This document shows, piece by piece, positions 1-9,021 of a stretch of 64,000 nt of DNA. Below the pieces are notes generated by a model that did not search any database, had not been told where the DNA came from, and saw only the letters and a list, made by a program, of their open reading frames with translations. A program made the translations under genes and the position numbers. The stretch lies in the NCBI GenBank assembly GCA_050946055.1, contig JBMNUB010000006.1, positions 27,955 through 91,954 of the forward strand. Direction: 5' to 3'. Numbering within the stretch: the first letter of the stretch is position 1; each line of letters opens with the position of its first letter. Source of the stretch: Fimadaptatus sp050946055. Lineage in GTDB: Bacteria > Bacillota > Clostridia > Christensenellales > Aristaeellaceae.

Positions 1-1
1 C

Positions 2-472
2 TCGCACGCCGTGTGCAAAGCCATGCTGTTTCTGGCGGCGGGTGGACTTGCCGACGCTTCGGGCAACAGCAAGCAGTTCCGCGATCTGCGCGGCTCGGGC
101 TTCCGCAGTCCCATAGCGGGCGTAGCCTTCACGATAGGCGCGCTCTCGATGGTGGGCTTCCCCTTCCTGGGCGGATTTTGCAGCAAGCTGAACTTCGCCA
201 TGGCCGCAATGGAGCTTGACGGCATGCAGATGATGCTGGCGCTGCTGGTGCTGGCTATATCCACCGGTCTTAACACGGTATACTTCCTAAAGACGGTGAT
301 AACGCTCTACCGCAAGCCGCTGGATAATGCCGATTATCCCGTGGCGCGTGGCCGCAGAGGCTTCTGCTTCAATGCGTCGCTGGTGGGCTTTTCCGCAGTT
401 AATGTCGCGCTGGGACTGTTTGCGCAGTCTATAAACGGCGCCATAAGCGCGGGTCTTAACATGTTCGGCTGA
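2..472 (+). CDS. Proton-channel (antiporter-like) membrane subunit, C-terminal part
   Basis: This reading frame enters from the left edge, so only about the last 156 residues are seen. The visible part begins inside a transmembrane segment with H-A-V-C-K followed by a Leu/Phe/Ala/Gly-rich stretch, the pattern around the conserved His/Lys channel residues of NuoM/NuoN/MrpD proteins. Further on are a P-F-L-G-G-F loop with a downstream K and two more hydrophobic helices. The next gene starts 20 bases later and encodes the same family, so this is the upstream member of an operon of at least four antiporter-like subunits. Its start and N-terminal channel residues are outside the window. Membrane location and proton or sodium translocation are inferred from the family. 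Confidence 0.85.
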   Translation, partial: SHAVCKAMLFLAAGGLADASGNSKQFRDLRGSGFRSPIAGVAFTIGALSMVGFPFLGGFCSKLNFAMAAMELDGMQMMLALLVLAISTGLNTVYFLKTVITLYRKPLDNADYPVARGRRGFCFNASLVGFSAVNVALGLFAQSINGAISAGLNMFG

Positions 473-492
473 TTCAAGGAGGTTGCGAGGAT

Positions 493-1986
493 ATGAGTCC
501 TATATATATGCTCACGCCGGTGCTGCTGCCCATGCTGGCGGGCGCGGCCACGGCGCTCATAAAGGGCGACGGCGAAGGGCGCAGGCGCGTCCGCAACGCG
601 ATAATGATGGCTGCGCTGATCGCCGTATGCGCGGCGATACTGCCCATACTGTTTGGCAGCGACATGGAGCTTACGCTGTTCACGCTGTCCGATAAGCTGC
701 CCATAAAGCTGCGCGCAGATATTACCGGCAAGGTGTTTTCGGCGCTGATATGCCTCATATGGACAATGGCCGGGCTGTATTCGGTGGGATACATGAAGCA
801 CGAGCAGAATCACGGGCGCTTCTGCACGCTGTATCTTTTAACGCTTGGCGTACTAATGGCGCTGAGCTTTGCCGGAACCATCGTCACGTTCTACATGCTG
901 TTTGAGTGCATGACGCTGCTCACATTCCCGCTGGTCATGCACTCTATGAAGCGTGACGCAGTGGCCGCAGGCATAAAGTACCTGATATACTCGATAGTGG
1001 GCGCATCGCTTGTGCTGATGGGCGTGTTCATGCTCAGCCCCTATGTCAGCACTTTCGACTTCGTGCCGGGCGGCGTGCTGGACGCGGAGAAGCTGGCGGG
1101 GCATGGCACTGCCGTGCTGATAGCGGCCTTACTGATGCTGGTGGGCTTCGGCGCTAAGGCGGGCATGTTCCCGCTGCACGGCTGGCTGCCCACGGCGCAT
1201 CCCGCTGCCCCCTCGCCTGCCAGCGCGGTGCTGTCGGGCATAATAACCAAGGCGGGCGTACTGGGCGCGCTGAGGGTGATCTACTTCTTCGTGGGCGCGG
1301 ACACGCTGCGCGGCAGCTGGGTGCAGACCGCGTTCATGTCGCTTGCGCTGTTCACGGTGTTCATGGGCTCTATGCTGGCCTATCGCGAGAAGCTGCTCAA
1401 GAAGCGCCTCGCCTACTCCTCGGTCAGTCAGGTGAGCTATGTGATGTTTGGCCTTAGCACGCTCAACCCCATAGGGCTTACCGGCGCGCTGCTGCACGTA
1501 GTCTGCCATGCGCTGATAAAGGACGTGCTGTTCATGTCGGCGGGCGCGGTGATAGAGCGCACCGGCGCTACGCGCGTGGACGAGCTGGACGGCGTGGGCA
1601 AGCGCATGCCCGTTACCATGTGGTGCTTTACGCTGGCCTCGGTGGGACTGGTGGGCATACCGCCCTGCATGGGCTTCATAAGCAAGTGGTATCTGGCGCA
1701 GGGCGCGCTGAACATGACGGGCGTAGCAAGCTCGTTTAGCTGGCTGGCACCGGCGGTGCTGCTGGTGAGCGCGCTGCTGACGGCGGGGTATCTGCTGCCC
1801 ATAAGCACGCACGGCTTCTTCCCGCCGCGCGATGCCGAGGGTGCCAAGGCAAGCTATGATAACTGCGAAGCCTCCGCTTCCATGCTCACACCCATGATCG
1901 TACTCACGGCGCTGTCGATAGCGCTGGGCGCTATGCCCGGCGGGCTGATAGCGCTGCTGGAGCGCCTGATAGGCGCGCTCATGTAA
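493..1986 (+). CDS. Proton-conducting membrane transporter subunit (NuoM/MrpD-like)
   Basis: A 497-residue, almost wholly hydrophobic protein with the Proton_antipo_M architecture (about 14 helices). The channel residues of NuoL/M/N-type subunits are in place: Glu138 in an F-E-C motif of the TM5 region, Lys222 in G-A-K-A-G before the P-L-H-G-W-L-P loop, and Lys253 in T-K-A-G. A His/Lys pair follows in H-V-V-C-H-A-L-I-K. The ATG at 493 follows AAGGAGG by about 9 bases. It sits between two paralogues with 20- and 18-base gaps, so co-transcription is likely. The family moves H+ or Na+ across the membrane as part of complex I-like, Mrp or membrane-hydrogenase complexes. No redox or hydrogenase subunit is visible here; partners would lie upstream of the window. 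Confidence 0.9.
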   Translation: MSPIYMLTPVLLPMLAGAATALIKGDGEGRRRVRNAIMMAALIAVCAAILPILFGSDMELTLFTLSDKLPIKLRADITGKVFSALICLIWTMAGLYSVGYMKHEQNHGRFCTLYLLTLGVLMALSFAGTIVTFYMLFECMTLLTFPLVMHSMKRDAVAAGIKYLIYSIVGASLVLMGVFMLSPYVSTFDFVPGGVLDAEKLAGHGTAVLIAALLMLVGFGAKAGMFPLHGWLPTAHPAAPSPASAVLSGIITKAGVLGALRVIYFFVGADTLRGSWVQTAFMSLALFTVFMGSMLAYREKLLKKRLAYSSVSQVSYVMFGLSTLNPIGLTGALLHVVCHALIKDVLFMSAGAVIERTGATRVDELDGVGKRMPVTMWCFTLASVGLVGIPPCMGFISKWYLAQGALNMTGVASSFSWLAPAVLLVSALLTAGYLLPISTHGFFPPRDAEGAKASYDNCEASASMLTPMIVLTALSIALGAMPGGLIALLERLIGALM

Positions 1987-2004
1987 GAAAGCGAGGCGCT
2001 TGAT

Positions 2005-3462
2005 ATGCTGATATACATAGCGCTGGCGCTGCCCATAATCGCGGGCGCGCTGACGCCGCTGTTTCGCTTCAAGACCATGCGGGCGCGCGGCATATATGTT
2101 GAGTCGGTGGTGCTGGCCACATCGGCGCTGGTGGCGGCGCTGCTGATCGGGCGCAATGGCGAGAGGTTCGACCTGTACACGATAATGGACGGAATGACGC
2201 TCTCCTTCCGCGTGGACGGCATGGGCGGCGCGTTTGCCGGGCTGCTGGCGGTGCTGTGGCCGCTGGCCACGCTGTACGCGCTGGAATACATGACGCACGA
2301 GGAGCGGCCTGACTCGTTCTTTGCGTTCTACACCATATCGTACGGCGTGACGCTGGCGGCAGCGCTGGCGGCCAACATGTTCACCATGTACGTGTTCTTC
2401 GAGTGCCTGACGCTTGCCACGCTGCCGCTGGTCACGCACAAGCGCGACGCGGCATCGATACACGCCGGACGCAAGTACGTATACTTCTCCATAAGCGGCG
2501 CGGCGCTGGGCTTCATAGCGCTGGTGTTCATGCTCACTTATGGCCGCACCACCGACTTTACGCTGGGCGGCGTGCTGGATGCCGAGCGCATAGTGGGCAA
2601 AGAGGGGCTGCTGCGCTTCGTATTCCTGCTGGCGTTCATAGGCTTTGGCACCAAGGCGGCGGTGTTCCCGATGTACGCATGGTTACCTGCGGCCTCGGTC
2701 GCGCCCACGCCGGTCACGGCGCTGCTGCACGCGGTCGCGGTCGTGAACACCGGTGCATTTGCGGTGCTAAGGCTGATATACTACTCCTTCGGCGCGCAGT
2801 TCCTGTATGGCACGCTGGCGCAGAGCATCGCGCTGGGGCTGTGCTGCTTTACGATAGTGTTCGGCTCGGTTATGGCGGTGCGCGAGCAGCACATAAAGCG
2901 CCGCCTCGCCTACTCCACCGTGTCCAACCTGTCCTACATGCTGATGGGCGCGTGCCTTATGACTGCGGACGGCATGACGGGCAGCGTAAACCATCTGCTC
3001 TATCACGGCGTGATGAAGATAACGCTGTTCTGCTGCGCGGGCGCCATAATCGTCAAGAGCGGCCGCGAGTACGTGCAGGACATGCGCGGCATGAGCCGGG
3101 CAATGCCCTTCACCTGCGCGGTGTTCATGCTGGGCAGCATAGCGCTGACCGGCATACCGCCGCTGTGCGGCTTTGTGAGCAAGTGGAACCTGCTCACGGC
3201 GGCGGCAGCGACCGGCCTGCCCATGGGCTATGTGGCGATAGCGGCGCTGATAATCTCGGCGGTGCTGACCGCGCTGTACCTGTTCACCATAGCCGCGCCC
3301 ATGTACTTTAGCCCGCTGAGCGGCGACATGGCGCGCTGCGATCCCGGCTGGCGCATGAAGCTGCCGCTGGCGCTGATGAGCGTGGGCATGGTGCTGCTGG
3401 GCATATTCTCGCAGCCCGTAGTCGAGTTCCTGCGCGGCGTGGCCGCCGGGCTGATATACTGA
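2005..3462 (+). CDS. Proton-conducting membrane transporter subunit with altered TM8 lysine
   Basis: A 485-residue multi-helix paralogue of the previous gene, starting 18 bases after it. Glu133 (F-E-C) and Lys217 (G-T-K-A-A) match the conserved TM5 and TM7 channel residues, and an H-G-V-M-K segment keeps the later His/Lys. Two usual features differ: the A-H-P loop reads A-A-S-V-A-P, and the lysine of T-K-x-G is replaced by Asn248 in V-N-T-G. The local sequence L-L-H-A-V-A-V-V resembles MrpA/MbhH/NuoL-type subunits more than NuoM, which suggests it takes the NuoL-like place in the complex. The start is the first ATG after a weak G-rich site (AGCGAGGCG). Function as an ion channel subunit is inferred from the family; the K-to-N change could alter coupling. 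Confidence 0.88.
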   Translation: MLIYIALALPIIAGALTPLFRFKTMRARGIYVESVVLATSALVAALLIGRNGERFDLYTIMDGMTLSFRVDGMGGAFAGLLAVLWPLATLYALEYMTHEERPDSFFAFYTISYGVTLAAALAANMFTMYVFFECLTLATLPLVTHKRDAASIHAGRKYVYFSISGAALGFIALVFMLTYGRTTDFTLGGVLDAERIVGKEGLLRFVFLLAFIGFGTKAAVFPMYAWLPAASVAPTPVTALLHAVAVVNTGAFAVLRLIYYSFGAQFLYGTLAQSIALGLCCFTIVFGSVMAVREQHIKRRLAYSTVSNLSYMLMGACLMTADGMTGSVNHLLYHGVMKITLFCCAGAIIVKSGREYVQDMRGMSRAMPFTCAVFMLGSIALTGIPPLCGFVSKWNLLTAAAATGLPMGYVAIAALIISAVLTALYLFTIAAPMYFSPLSGDMARCDPGWRMKLPLALMSVGMVLLGIFSQPVVEFLRGVAAGLIY

Positions 3463-3474
3463 GGAGGGCTGGAT

Positions 3475-5586
3475 ATGATGCTTATACCGATAGTATGCTT
3501 CGGCCCGATGATAATGGCGACGCTGTGCTATGCGCTGGGCCGCAAGAGCGATGCGCTGCGCGACGGGCTGGCTCTGGCGGTGAACGTGGCAGTGCTGGCG
3601 CTGTGCGCGCTGCTGGCCATAAACGGCGGCGAGTTTGCGTGGCCGGGCTTCTGCGGGCTGGGGCTTAATATGCGCGCGGACGGATTCCGCGGGCTGTATG
3701 CCCTGATTGCCGCGTTTATGTGGACTATGACCACGCTGTTCTCGCGCCAGTATCTCAACGGCGAACACGGGCGCGGGCGCTATTGCTTCTTTAACCTTAT
3801 GACGCTGGGCGCGACGCTGGGCGTGTTCCTGTCCAACGACCTGTACTCCACATTCATATTCTTCGAGATAATGTCGCTGACCAGCTATGCGTGGGTGGCG
3901 CACGAGCAGAACGCGGGTGCGCTGCGCGCCGCAGGCACGTATCTTGCGGTGGCGGTGATAGGCGGTCTATGCACGCTGATGGGTCTGTTCATGCTCTATC
4001 ATGAGCTTGGCACGCTGTCCTTTGAAGCGCTGCGCACGGCGGTCAAGACCCATGCGGGCGACATAACCGTGCCTGTGTGGCTGACGCTTGCGGGCTTTGC
4101 CGCCAAGGCGGGCCTGTTCCCACTGCACATATGGCTACCCAAGGCGCATCCTGTCGCTCCCGCCCCCGCTTCAGCGCTGCTCTCAGGCATACTGACCAAG
4201 AGCGGCATATTCGGCCTGATAGTGATATGCACCTACATAATGCCCGGCAATGCGGCGTTTGGCAATGCATTGCTGGTGCTGGGTGCAATAACCATGTTTC
4301 TGGGCGCGGTGCTGGCGCTGTTCGCAGTCGATCTCAAGCGCGTGCTGGCCTGTTCATCGATGAGCCAGATAGGGTTCATAGTGGTGGGCCTGTCGTTCAT
4401 GGTGCTGCTGGGCGAGGAAGGCTCACTGGCGGCATACGGCGCATCGCTGCACATGGTCAACCATTCGCTGATAAAGCTGGTGCTGTTCATGTCGGCGGGC
4501 GCGGTGTTCATGAACCTGCACGCGCTGAACCTCAACGATATACGCGGCTTTGGCCGGGGCAAGCCCATACTGCACGCGGTGTTCCTGCTGGGCGCGCTGT
4601 CGCTGGGCTGCATACCGCCGCTGGGCAGCGGCTACATAAGCAAGAGCCTGCTGCACGAGAGCATACTGGAATACATCGCCGAGCTGACGCACGAGGGTAT
4701 TGGCGCGGGCGCATATCGCTTTGTCGAGGCGCTGTTCATGACGAGCGGCGGTCTTACCATAGCGTACATGACCAAGCTGTACATATGCCTGTTCTGGCAA
4801 AAGCACCCCACCCGTCAGGCCGAGTTCGACGGCATGAACGGGCGCTACCTCACGCGCACCAGCGCGTTTGCGCTCATGGCAAGCGCCGTGCTGCTGCCGC
4901 TGATGGGCGCGCTGCCCGGGCTTATAATGAGCCCGATAGGCGCGCGCTGCGCGGGCTTCATGGGGCAGGCGCCCATAGCCGCGCCCATCGCCTACTTCTC
5001 ATGGGAAAACCTCAAGGGCGCGCTGATAAGCATGGCAATAGGCGCGGCGGCATATCTGCTGATAGTGAGGCTGCTGCTCACCCATCGCGAAGGCAAGCTG
5101 CGCACATACGCCGACCGCTGGCCCAAGTGGCTGGACTTGGAGAACTCGCTGTATCGCCCGGTGCTGGGCATTGCGGCGCGCTCGATAGGCTTTGTGACGC
5201 AGGTGATTGCCGATCTGCCCGAGATACTGTGGCCGTGCCTTGTGCAGTGCGCCACGTTCACGGCGCGGTTTGTAGGCGAACTGCCCGAGCGCATAGTGCT
5301 GCTGGCACACTCCACAATATTCCGCAAGCGGCAGAAGCGCGGCTCCGTGCCAGTCGGCAACCGCTTCACGTACACACTTGGCTGCGCGCTGAACAGGATA
5401 TCGCGCGCGCTGAACGCCACGCTGATGCGCCGCCGCCCGCTGCGCACCGACCACGAATACGCGCTGGCTGAGTTCTGGAATGCGCTCAATCAGAGTGGCC
5501 GCCGTGCGTTTGGCTCGGTATCGTTTGGACTGCTGCTGCTCTGTATAGGACTGTACATAACCTGCGCGTATCTGCTGATGCATTGA
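3475..5586 (+). CDS. Large proton-conducting transporter subunit with C-terminal extension
   Basis: The last gene of the antiporter operon, 703 residues, starting 12 bases after its neighbour with GAGGAGG upstream of the ATG. The first ~470 residues form the Proton_antipo_M core with Glu131 (F-F-E-I-M-S-L), Lys211 (A-A-K-A-G), the L-P-K-A-H-P loop and Lys242 (L-T-K-S-G). The remaining ~230 residues are an extension with a hydrophobic helix near 530-550, a basic amphipathic region rich in Arg around 600-650 and a final helix near 680-700. An extended C-terminus is typical of NuoL/HyfB/EchA-type subunits, where a lateral helix spans the complex. A perfect 13-bp terminator follows directly, so this ends the operon. 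Confidence 0.88.
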   Translation: MMLIPIVCFGPMIMATLCYALGRKSDALRDGLALAVNVAVLALCALLAINGGEFAWPGFCGLGLNMRADGFRGLYALIAAFMWTMTTLFSRQYLNGEHGRGRYCFFNLMTLGATLGVFLSNDLYSTFIFFEIMSLTSYAWVAHEQNAGALRAAGTYLAVAVIGGLCTLMGLFMLYHELGTLSFEALRTAVKTHAGDITVPVWLTLAGFAAKAGLFPLHIWLPKAHPVAPAPASALLSGILTKSGIFGLIVICTYIMPGNAAFGNALLVLGAITMFLGAVLALFAVDLKRVLACSSMSQIGFIVVGLSFMVLLGEEGSLAAYGASLHMVNHSLIKLVLFMSAGAVFMNLHALNLNDIRGFGRGKPILHAVFLLGALSLGCIPPLGSGYISKSLLHESILEYIAELTHEGIGAGAYRFVEALFMTSGGLTIAYMTKLYICLFWQKHPTRQAEFDGMNGRYLTRTSAFALMASAVLLPLMGALPGLIMSPIGARCAGFMGQAPIAAPIAYFSWENLKGALISMAIGAAAYLLIVRLLLTHREGKLRTYADRWPKWLDLENSLYRPVLGIAARSIGFVTQVIADLPEILWPCLVQCATFTARFVGELPERIVLLAHSTIFRKRQKRGSVPVGNRFTYTLGCALNRISRALNATLMRRRPLRTDHEYALAEFWNALNQSGRRAFGSVSFGLLLLCIGLYITCAYLLMH

Positions 5587-5606
5587 TGATATCGCGCCAT
5601 ATGACA

Positions 5607-5655
5607 ATCGCGCGGAAGCTCCTCATCGGGATGCTTCCGCGCGATGTTTTTGTTT
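5607..5655 (+). terminator. Rho-independent terminator of antiporter operon
   Basis: A perfect 13-bp inverted repeat (5607-5619 with 5633-5645) encloses a 13-base loop and is followed by GTTTTTGTTTG. It lies 21 bases after the last stop codon of the operon. Confidence 0.9.
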
Positions 5656-5854
5656 GTGGATGTGGACGCCGCTCGCATGACACCGGCCTTACGCAAAACA
5701 TAGGCTATATGTTGCCATGTGAGCGCGACACCGCTTTGAGCGGGATAACGCCCGGCGGCACTCGGTGACATCTCCCCCACCAAATGGGGATTGAAGATAT
5801 TGCCACGCGGCCGCGCCGCATTCTGTTTAAAGAACGCGATGTCACGCCGTTTCC

Positions 5855-5935
5855 TGCCTTCCGCAAAAGGGAATGTGGAGCGTGAGCGATGGAACGGCTC
5901 CCCCGGATATCGTATGGCCGCTTCAAGGGGAACGG
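5855..5935. repeat. Diverged copy of the GCGTGAGCG intergenic repeat family; rest of 5656-6119 empty
   Basis: Between the operon terminator and the stop of pepT there is about 460 bases without a credible gene. Within it, a segment reading GTGGAGCGTGAGCG, then GGAA, CCC and ATGG blocks, aligns block by block with the reverse complement of the 176-bp repeat seen twice near 60 kb (GTGGCGCGTGAGCG and so on). It is therefore a third, decayed and inverted member. I see nothing else supportable in the interval. Confidence 0.55.
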
Positions 5936-6119
5936 GGTTGTACTGGCACAAGTAAAGCTGCTTGCATGCGCGGGGTAATCCATCTGGCGCTCGCGTAGCC
6001 GGTTCTCTTTCAGGCGAGCCTAAGAGCTGCCCGCAGCCGCCTTCTGCTTTAAGGGGCATTTCGCGCCAATTTTCGCTGAATGCGCGGCACGCTGCGCCAT
6101 CCCCTGCTCTGCGCAGCAA

Positions 6120-7337
6120 TCAGCCCTTTGCGTATATCTTGACTATGTTGAGCAGTATCTCCACGCACTTCTCCATGCCCTCTACGGTTATATGCTCGTA
6201 AGGGCCATGACCCGCGTAGCCACCCGTGCCCAGGTTCGGGCAGGGCAGTCCCATGTAGGACAGGCGCGCGCCGTCCGTACCGCCGCGTATCGGCTCGACT
6301 ATCGGCTCAAGTCCGGCCTCGCGTATGGCGGCCTTGGCGTTGTCTATCAGATGGAAGCAGGGGCGTATCAGCTCCAGCATGTTGCGGTACTGCTCGGTTA
6401 TGCTTAGCTCGACCGTGCCTTCGCCGTACTTTTCGTTCATTATCTTGGCGATATGGCGCAGCGTCTCCAGACGCGCCTCGAACATCTCCGCCGAGTGGTC
6501 GCGCACTATGTACTCGAGCTTGGCCAGCTCCACATTGCCGCTCATCGAGCAGAGGTGGTAGAAGCCCTCATAGCCGTCGGTGTCGCGGGGCGTCTCGGTG
6601 CCGGGCAGCAGCGAGTTTATCTCCATGGCCACAAGAGAGGCGTTTATCATGGTGTTCTTGGACGAGCCGGGATGGACATTGAAGCCATGCACGGTGAAGT
6701 CAGCGCCCGCAGCGTTGAAGTTCTCGTAATCTATGCCGCCCTCCTCGCCGCCGTCCACGGTGTAGGCAAAATCGCAGCCAAATCCCTCAACGTCAAAGCC
6801 GTCCGCACCCGCGCCTACCTCCTCGTCGGGCGTGAAGCCCACGGCGATGCGGCCATGCGGTATTTTGTCCGCGATTATGCGCTCCATCATGGTCATTATC
6901 TCGGCCACGCCCGCCTTGTCGTCGCCGCCCAGCAGCGTGTCGCCGGAAGCGGTTATCAGCGTGCGGCCAGCCAGCTTCTTCATGTGCGGGAAGTCGCTGA
7001 CGTGTATCACGCGGTTCTCCAGCTGCACGTCGCCGCCGTCGTAGTTCTCATGCAGAACGGGGCGCACGTTCTCGCCGCTGAAGTCGGGCGCGGTGTCCAT
7101 GTGGGCGATGAAGCCTATCTTGGGCGCGGCCTCACAGCCGGGCGTGGCGGGCAGATATCCATACACGTACGCCTGCTCATCGCAGCGCACACCCTCCAGC
7201 CCCATCTCGCGCAGCTCATCGGCCAGCATGTGCGCCAGATCGAACTCGCGCTCAGCCGAGGGTATCTTGCCCTCAACGGCGGGATCGCTGGCCGTATGCA
7301 CCTTGACATATCTCAGAAATCTTTCAGTAACTCCCAT
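6120..7337 (-). CDS. pepT: Peptidase T (tripeptide aminopeptidase)
   Basis: A 405-residue M20-family metallopeptidase that removes the N-terminal residue of tripeptides in the cytoplasm. The di-zinc site is fully visible and spaced as in characterised PepT proteins: His79 and Asp81 in H-M-D-T-A-P-D, Asp140 in G-G-D-D-K-A-G, the catalytic Glu pair 172-173 in D-E-E-V-G, Asp195 in V-D-G-G, and a late His in A-G-H-G-P-Y-E-H. Length equals the family norm (about 410). I chose the ATG at 7337 over the longer frame to 7436 because GAGGTGAT stands just upstream and the N-terminus M-G-V-T-E-R-F matches the family. It is alone, convergent with the antiporter operon; a promoter lies at 7393-7421. Confidence 0.95.
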   Translation of the reverse strand: MGVTERFLRYVKVHTASDPAVEGKIPSAEREFDLAHMLADELREMGLEGVRCDEQAYVYGYLPATPGCEAAPKIGFIAHMDTAPDFSGENVRPVLHENYDGGDVQLENRVIHVSDFPHMKKLAGRTLITASGDTLLGGDDKAGVAEIMTMMERIIADKIPHGRIAVGFTPDEEVGAGADGFDVEGFGCDFAYTVDGGEEGGIDYENFNAAGADFTVHGFNVHPGSSKNTMINASLVAMEINSLLPGTETPRDTDGYEGFYHLCSMSGNVELAKLEYIVRDHSAEMFEARLETLRHIAKIMNEKYGEGTVELSITEQYRNMLELIRPCFHLIDNAKAAIREAGLEPIVEPIRGGTDGARLSYMGLPCPNLGTGGYAGHGPYEHITVEGMEKCVEILLNIVKIYAKG

Positions 7338-7392
7338 CTCTATCACCTCATGTCCGCGCGCAAAGGCTGCGGATATTATTGTACACATGAAT

Positions 7393-7421
7393 ATTGTATC
7401 ACTTGACCGCTGCGCTTGCAA
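7393..7421 (-). promoter_or_regulatory. Likely sigma-A promoter of pepT
   Basis: Read on the minus strand: TTGCAA (7416-7421), 17-base spacer, TACAAT (7393-7398), about 50 bases upstream of the pepT start. Confidence 0.6.
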
Positions 7422-7881
7422 GCCGCACAGCTGCATTTGTCAATGTGTCCAAGCGCGCCTATAAAGCCCATCTCCAAACTCCGCTTTAGGCGGCGCAGCC
7501 AAACCGTTTAGACAAACCGCGCTCAAGCCCATGCGATAGCTATAAAGTGTTCAAGCGATGTCCCATGTCGGCATGTTTCCCCGCGATTGCGCCCTGAGCT
7601 TATGTGCTGCGCCCGTGCCTGCAACGCCGGCACGGACACATGGGCGCGGCATCAACGCAGTCTAAAGCGGCGCGGCCCAATGCCTACGGGCGGCCCCATC
7701 CTCCCCACGCCAAGTGCCTGCAAATGGGCATCAGACGCGATATCGACAATACAAGCGCGCTCATCCAGCGGACGGGCGCGCTTTATATGCAGATTTACCT
7801 GTATAGCAATACCTGCCATTGCCGCTCAGGTGGCATGCGGCTCATTGCGCTTGCCGCAAGGCTCGCCTGAACGCAGCATTC
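7422..7881. other. Intergenic stretch, nothing recognised
   Basis: About 460 bases between the pepT promoter and the end of the GH172-type gene. Short open frames exist but have no ribosome binding site, no family resemblance and are reverse-strand shadows. No clear terminator for the GH172-type gene was found here. Confidence 0.5.
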
Positions 7882-8946
7882 TCATATCACTTCCAGCGAA
7901 TCGCGATCGGGCAGAGGCTTGCGGGACCGAGCGGGCGCATCCTGATACCAGAATGCGACCGAGGCTATGTCGTCCTGAAGCGGCAGATAGCGCCCGCCCG
8001 AGCGCCAGCCCAGCGCCTGTATGGTCACGCGCAGGTCGCTGTTAAAGCGCACCGGGTCGGCGATGTGCCAGCGATACATGCCAAAGCGCATCTGGCTGGA
8101 ATAGAGCGCATTAGGCTCTATCACCTGCGCAAGGCCCGAGTACGGCGTGGTGAACTCGCGGTAGCGGGCATGCGTCATGGGATCTTCAAAGTTATACGAG
8201 CCGCAGAAGTAATCCTCCGTGCCGGTGCCGCATATCGTAGGATACTGCCCGTCGCCGTCCATAAAGAACTTTATCTCGCCCTCGCCCCACCAGCCGGTGT
8301 TGTTCACGCCCCATGCGATATACGTGCCGACATACTGGCCGCGGCCCTTTACGCCGTCCAGTATCACGTAATCCTGCTTATACGGCAGGGGATTAGAGCG
8401 GTTAAACTGCGCGTGGAAGTAGGCCATGTCCTCGGGCTGCGGGCCAAGCTCGTAGTTTATCTGATAGTATATGGTCATGGTGTTGTCGGGATCTGTGTTC
8501 TCCATGGTTATGCGGCATTCGCGCTTGAACGGCATCGGCCAATAGCAGTTGAAGCCCGAGCCGGGATTTACGCACACCGCCAGCGAGCTTATCTGCGCAT
8601 ACTTGCCCCATCCCATGCAGAAGAAGTCGCCCACGGGGCATTCGACCGACGGAACTTCGCAGCCATCCCAGTATATGCGCAGTATGCAGTCGCGCCATGT
8701 GGCGGCGAACGTCATCCACATCTGGGTTATCTTGCCCTCGCCCACTATGTGCGCCAGCTCCAGCGTCTCGCCGGGCTGTGCCACCAGATAGGGATTGACC
8801 TTCCAGCCCGTGCCCAAATCGCGCGCGGCACGGCGGGCGCTGCCCAGCTCCAGCGGAGTCATGCCGCCCTTGCCCGGCTCGCCGGTGCGGTTTTCGGGCG
8901 ATATAGAGCGCGTGAGTGCATTTTTCACTTTAAATATATCATGCAT
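7882..8946 (-). CDS. DUF2961 / GH172-family glycoside hydrolase
   Basis: A 354-residue protein of the DUF2961 family, now glycoside hydrolase family 172, whose characterised members act on alpha-fructofuranosides or alpha-arabinofuranosides such as difructose dianhydride I. The family core is present: aromatic-rich jelly-roll strands, a W-W-G-E-G-E motif (Glu222/224) and G-T-G-T-E-D-Y-F (Glu244), which carry the conserved carboxylates of the family. No signal peptide is seen, so it should act in the cytoplasm on imported sugars. The ATG at 8946 is preceded by GGAGGA at a 6-base spacing; a TTG two codons earlier overlaps that site. It lies downstream of the sugar ABC transporter on the same strand but has its own promoter. 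Substrate is uncertain. Confidence 0.85.
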   Translation of the reverse strand: MHDIFKVKNALTRSISPENRTGEPGKGGMTPLELGSARRAARDLGTGWKVNPYLVAQPGETLELAHIVGEGKITQMWMTFAATWRDCILRIYWDGCEVPSVECPVGDFFCMGWGKYAQISSLAVCVNPGSGFNCYWPMPFKRECRITMENTDPDNTMTIYYQINYELGPQPEDMAYFHAQFNRSNPLPYKQDYVILDGVKGRGQYVGTYIAWGVNNTGWWGEGEIKFFMDGDGQYPTICGTGTEDYFCGSYNFEDPMTHARYREFTTPYSGLAQVIEPNALYSSQMRFGMYRWHIADPVRFNSDLRVTIQALGWRSGGRYLPLQDDIASVAFWYQDAPARSRKPLPDRDSLEVI

Positions 8947-8992
8947 AAGCAATCCTCCATCCGATCCCTTTGCGGGACAACTTTTCGGCTAC

Positions 8993-9021
8993 ATTATACA
9001 CCCCGCTTCATCGCATTGCCA
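8993..9021 (-). promoter_or_regulatory. Candidate promoter of the GH172-type gene
   Basis: Minus strand: perfect -10 TATAAT (8993-8998) with a weak -35 TGGCAA (9016-9021) at 17 bases, about 45 bases upstream of the start codon. A weak -35 next to a strong -10 fits an activator-dependent promoter, possibly under the AraC-type regulator nearby. Confidence 0.5.

Noticed and set aside
1129..2463. Long minus-strand open frame (444 codons) opposite the antiporter genes, and similar long frames opposite GH95, dnaB and the TetM-like gene
   Set aside because: They are mirror-strand artefacts of high GC and codon bias: Arg/His/Gln-rich products, no ribosome site and no family resemblance, lying over well-supported genes.
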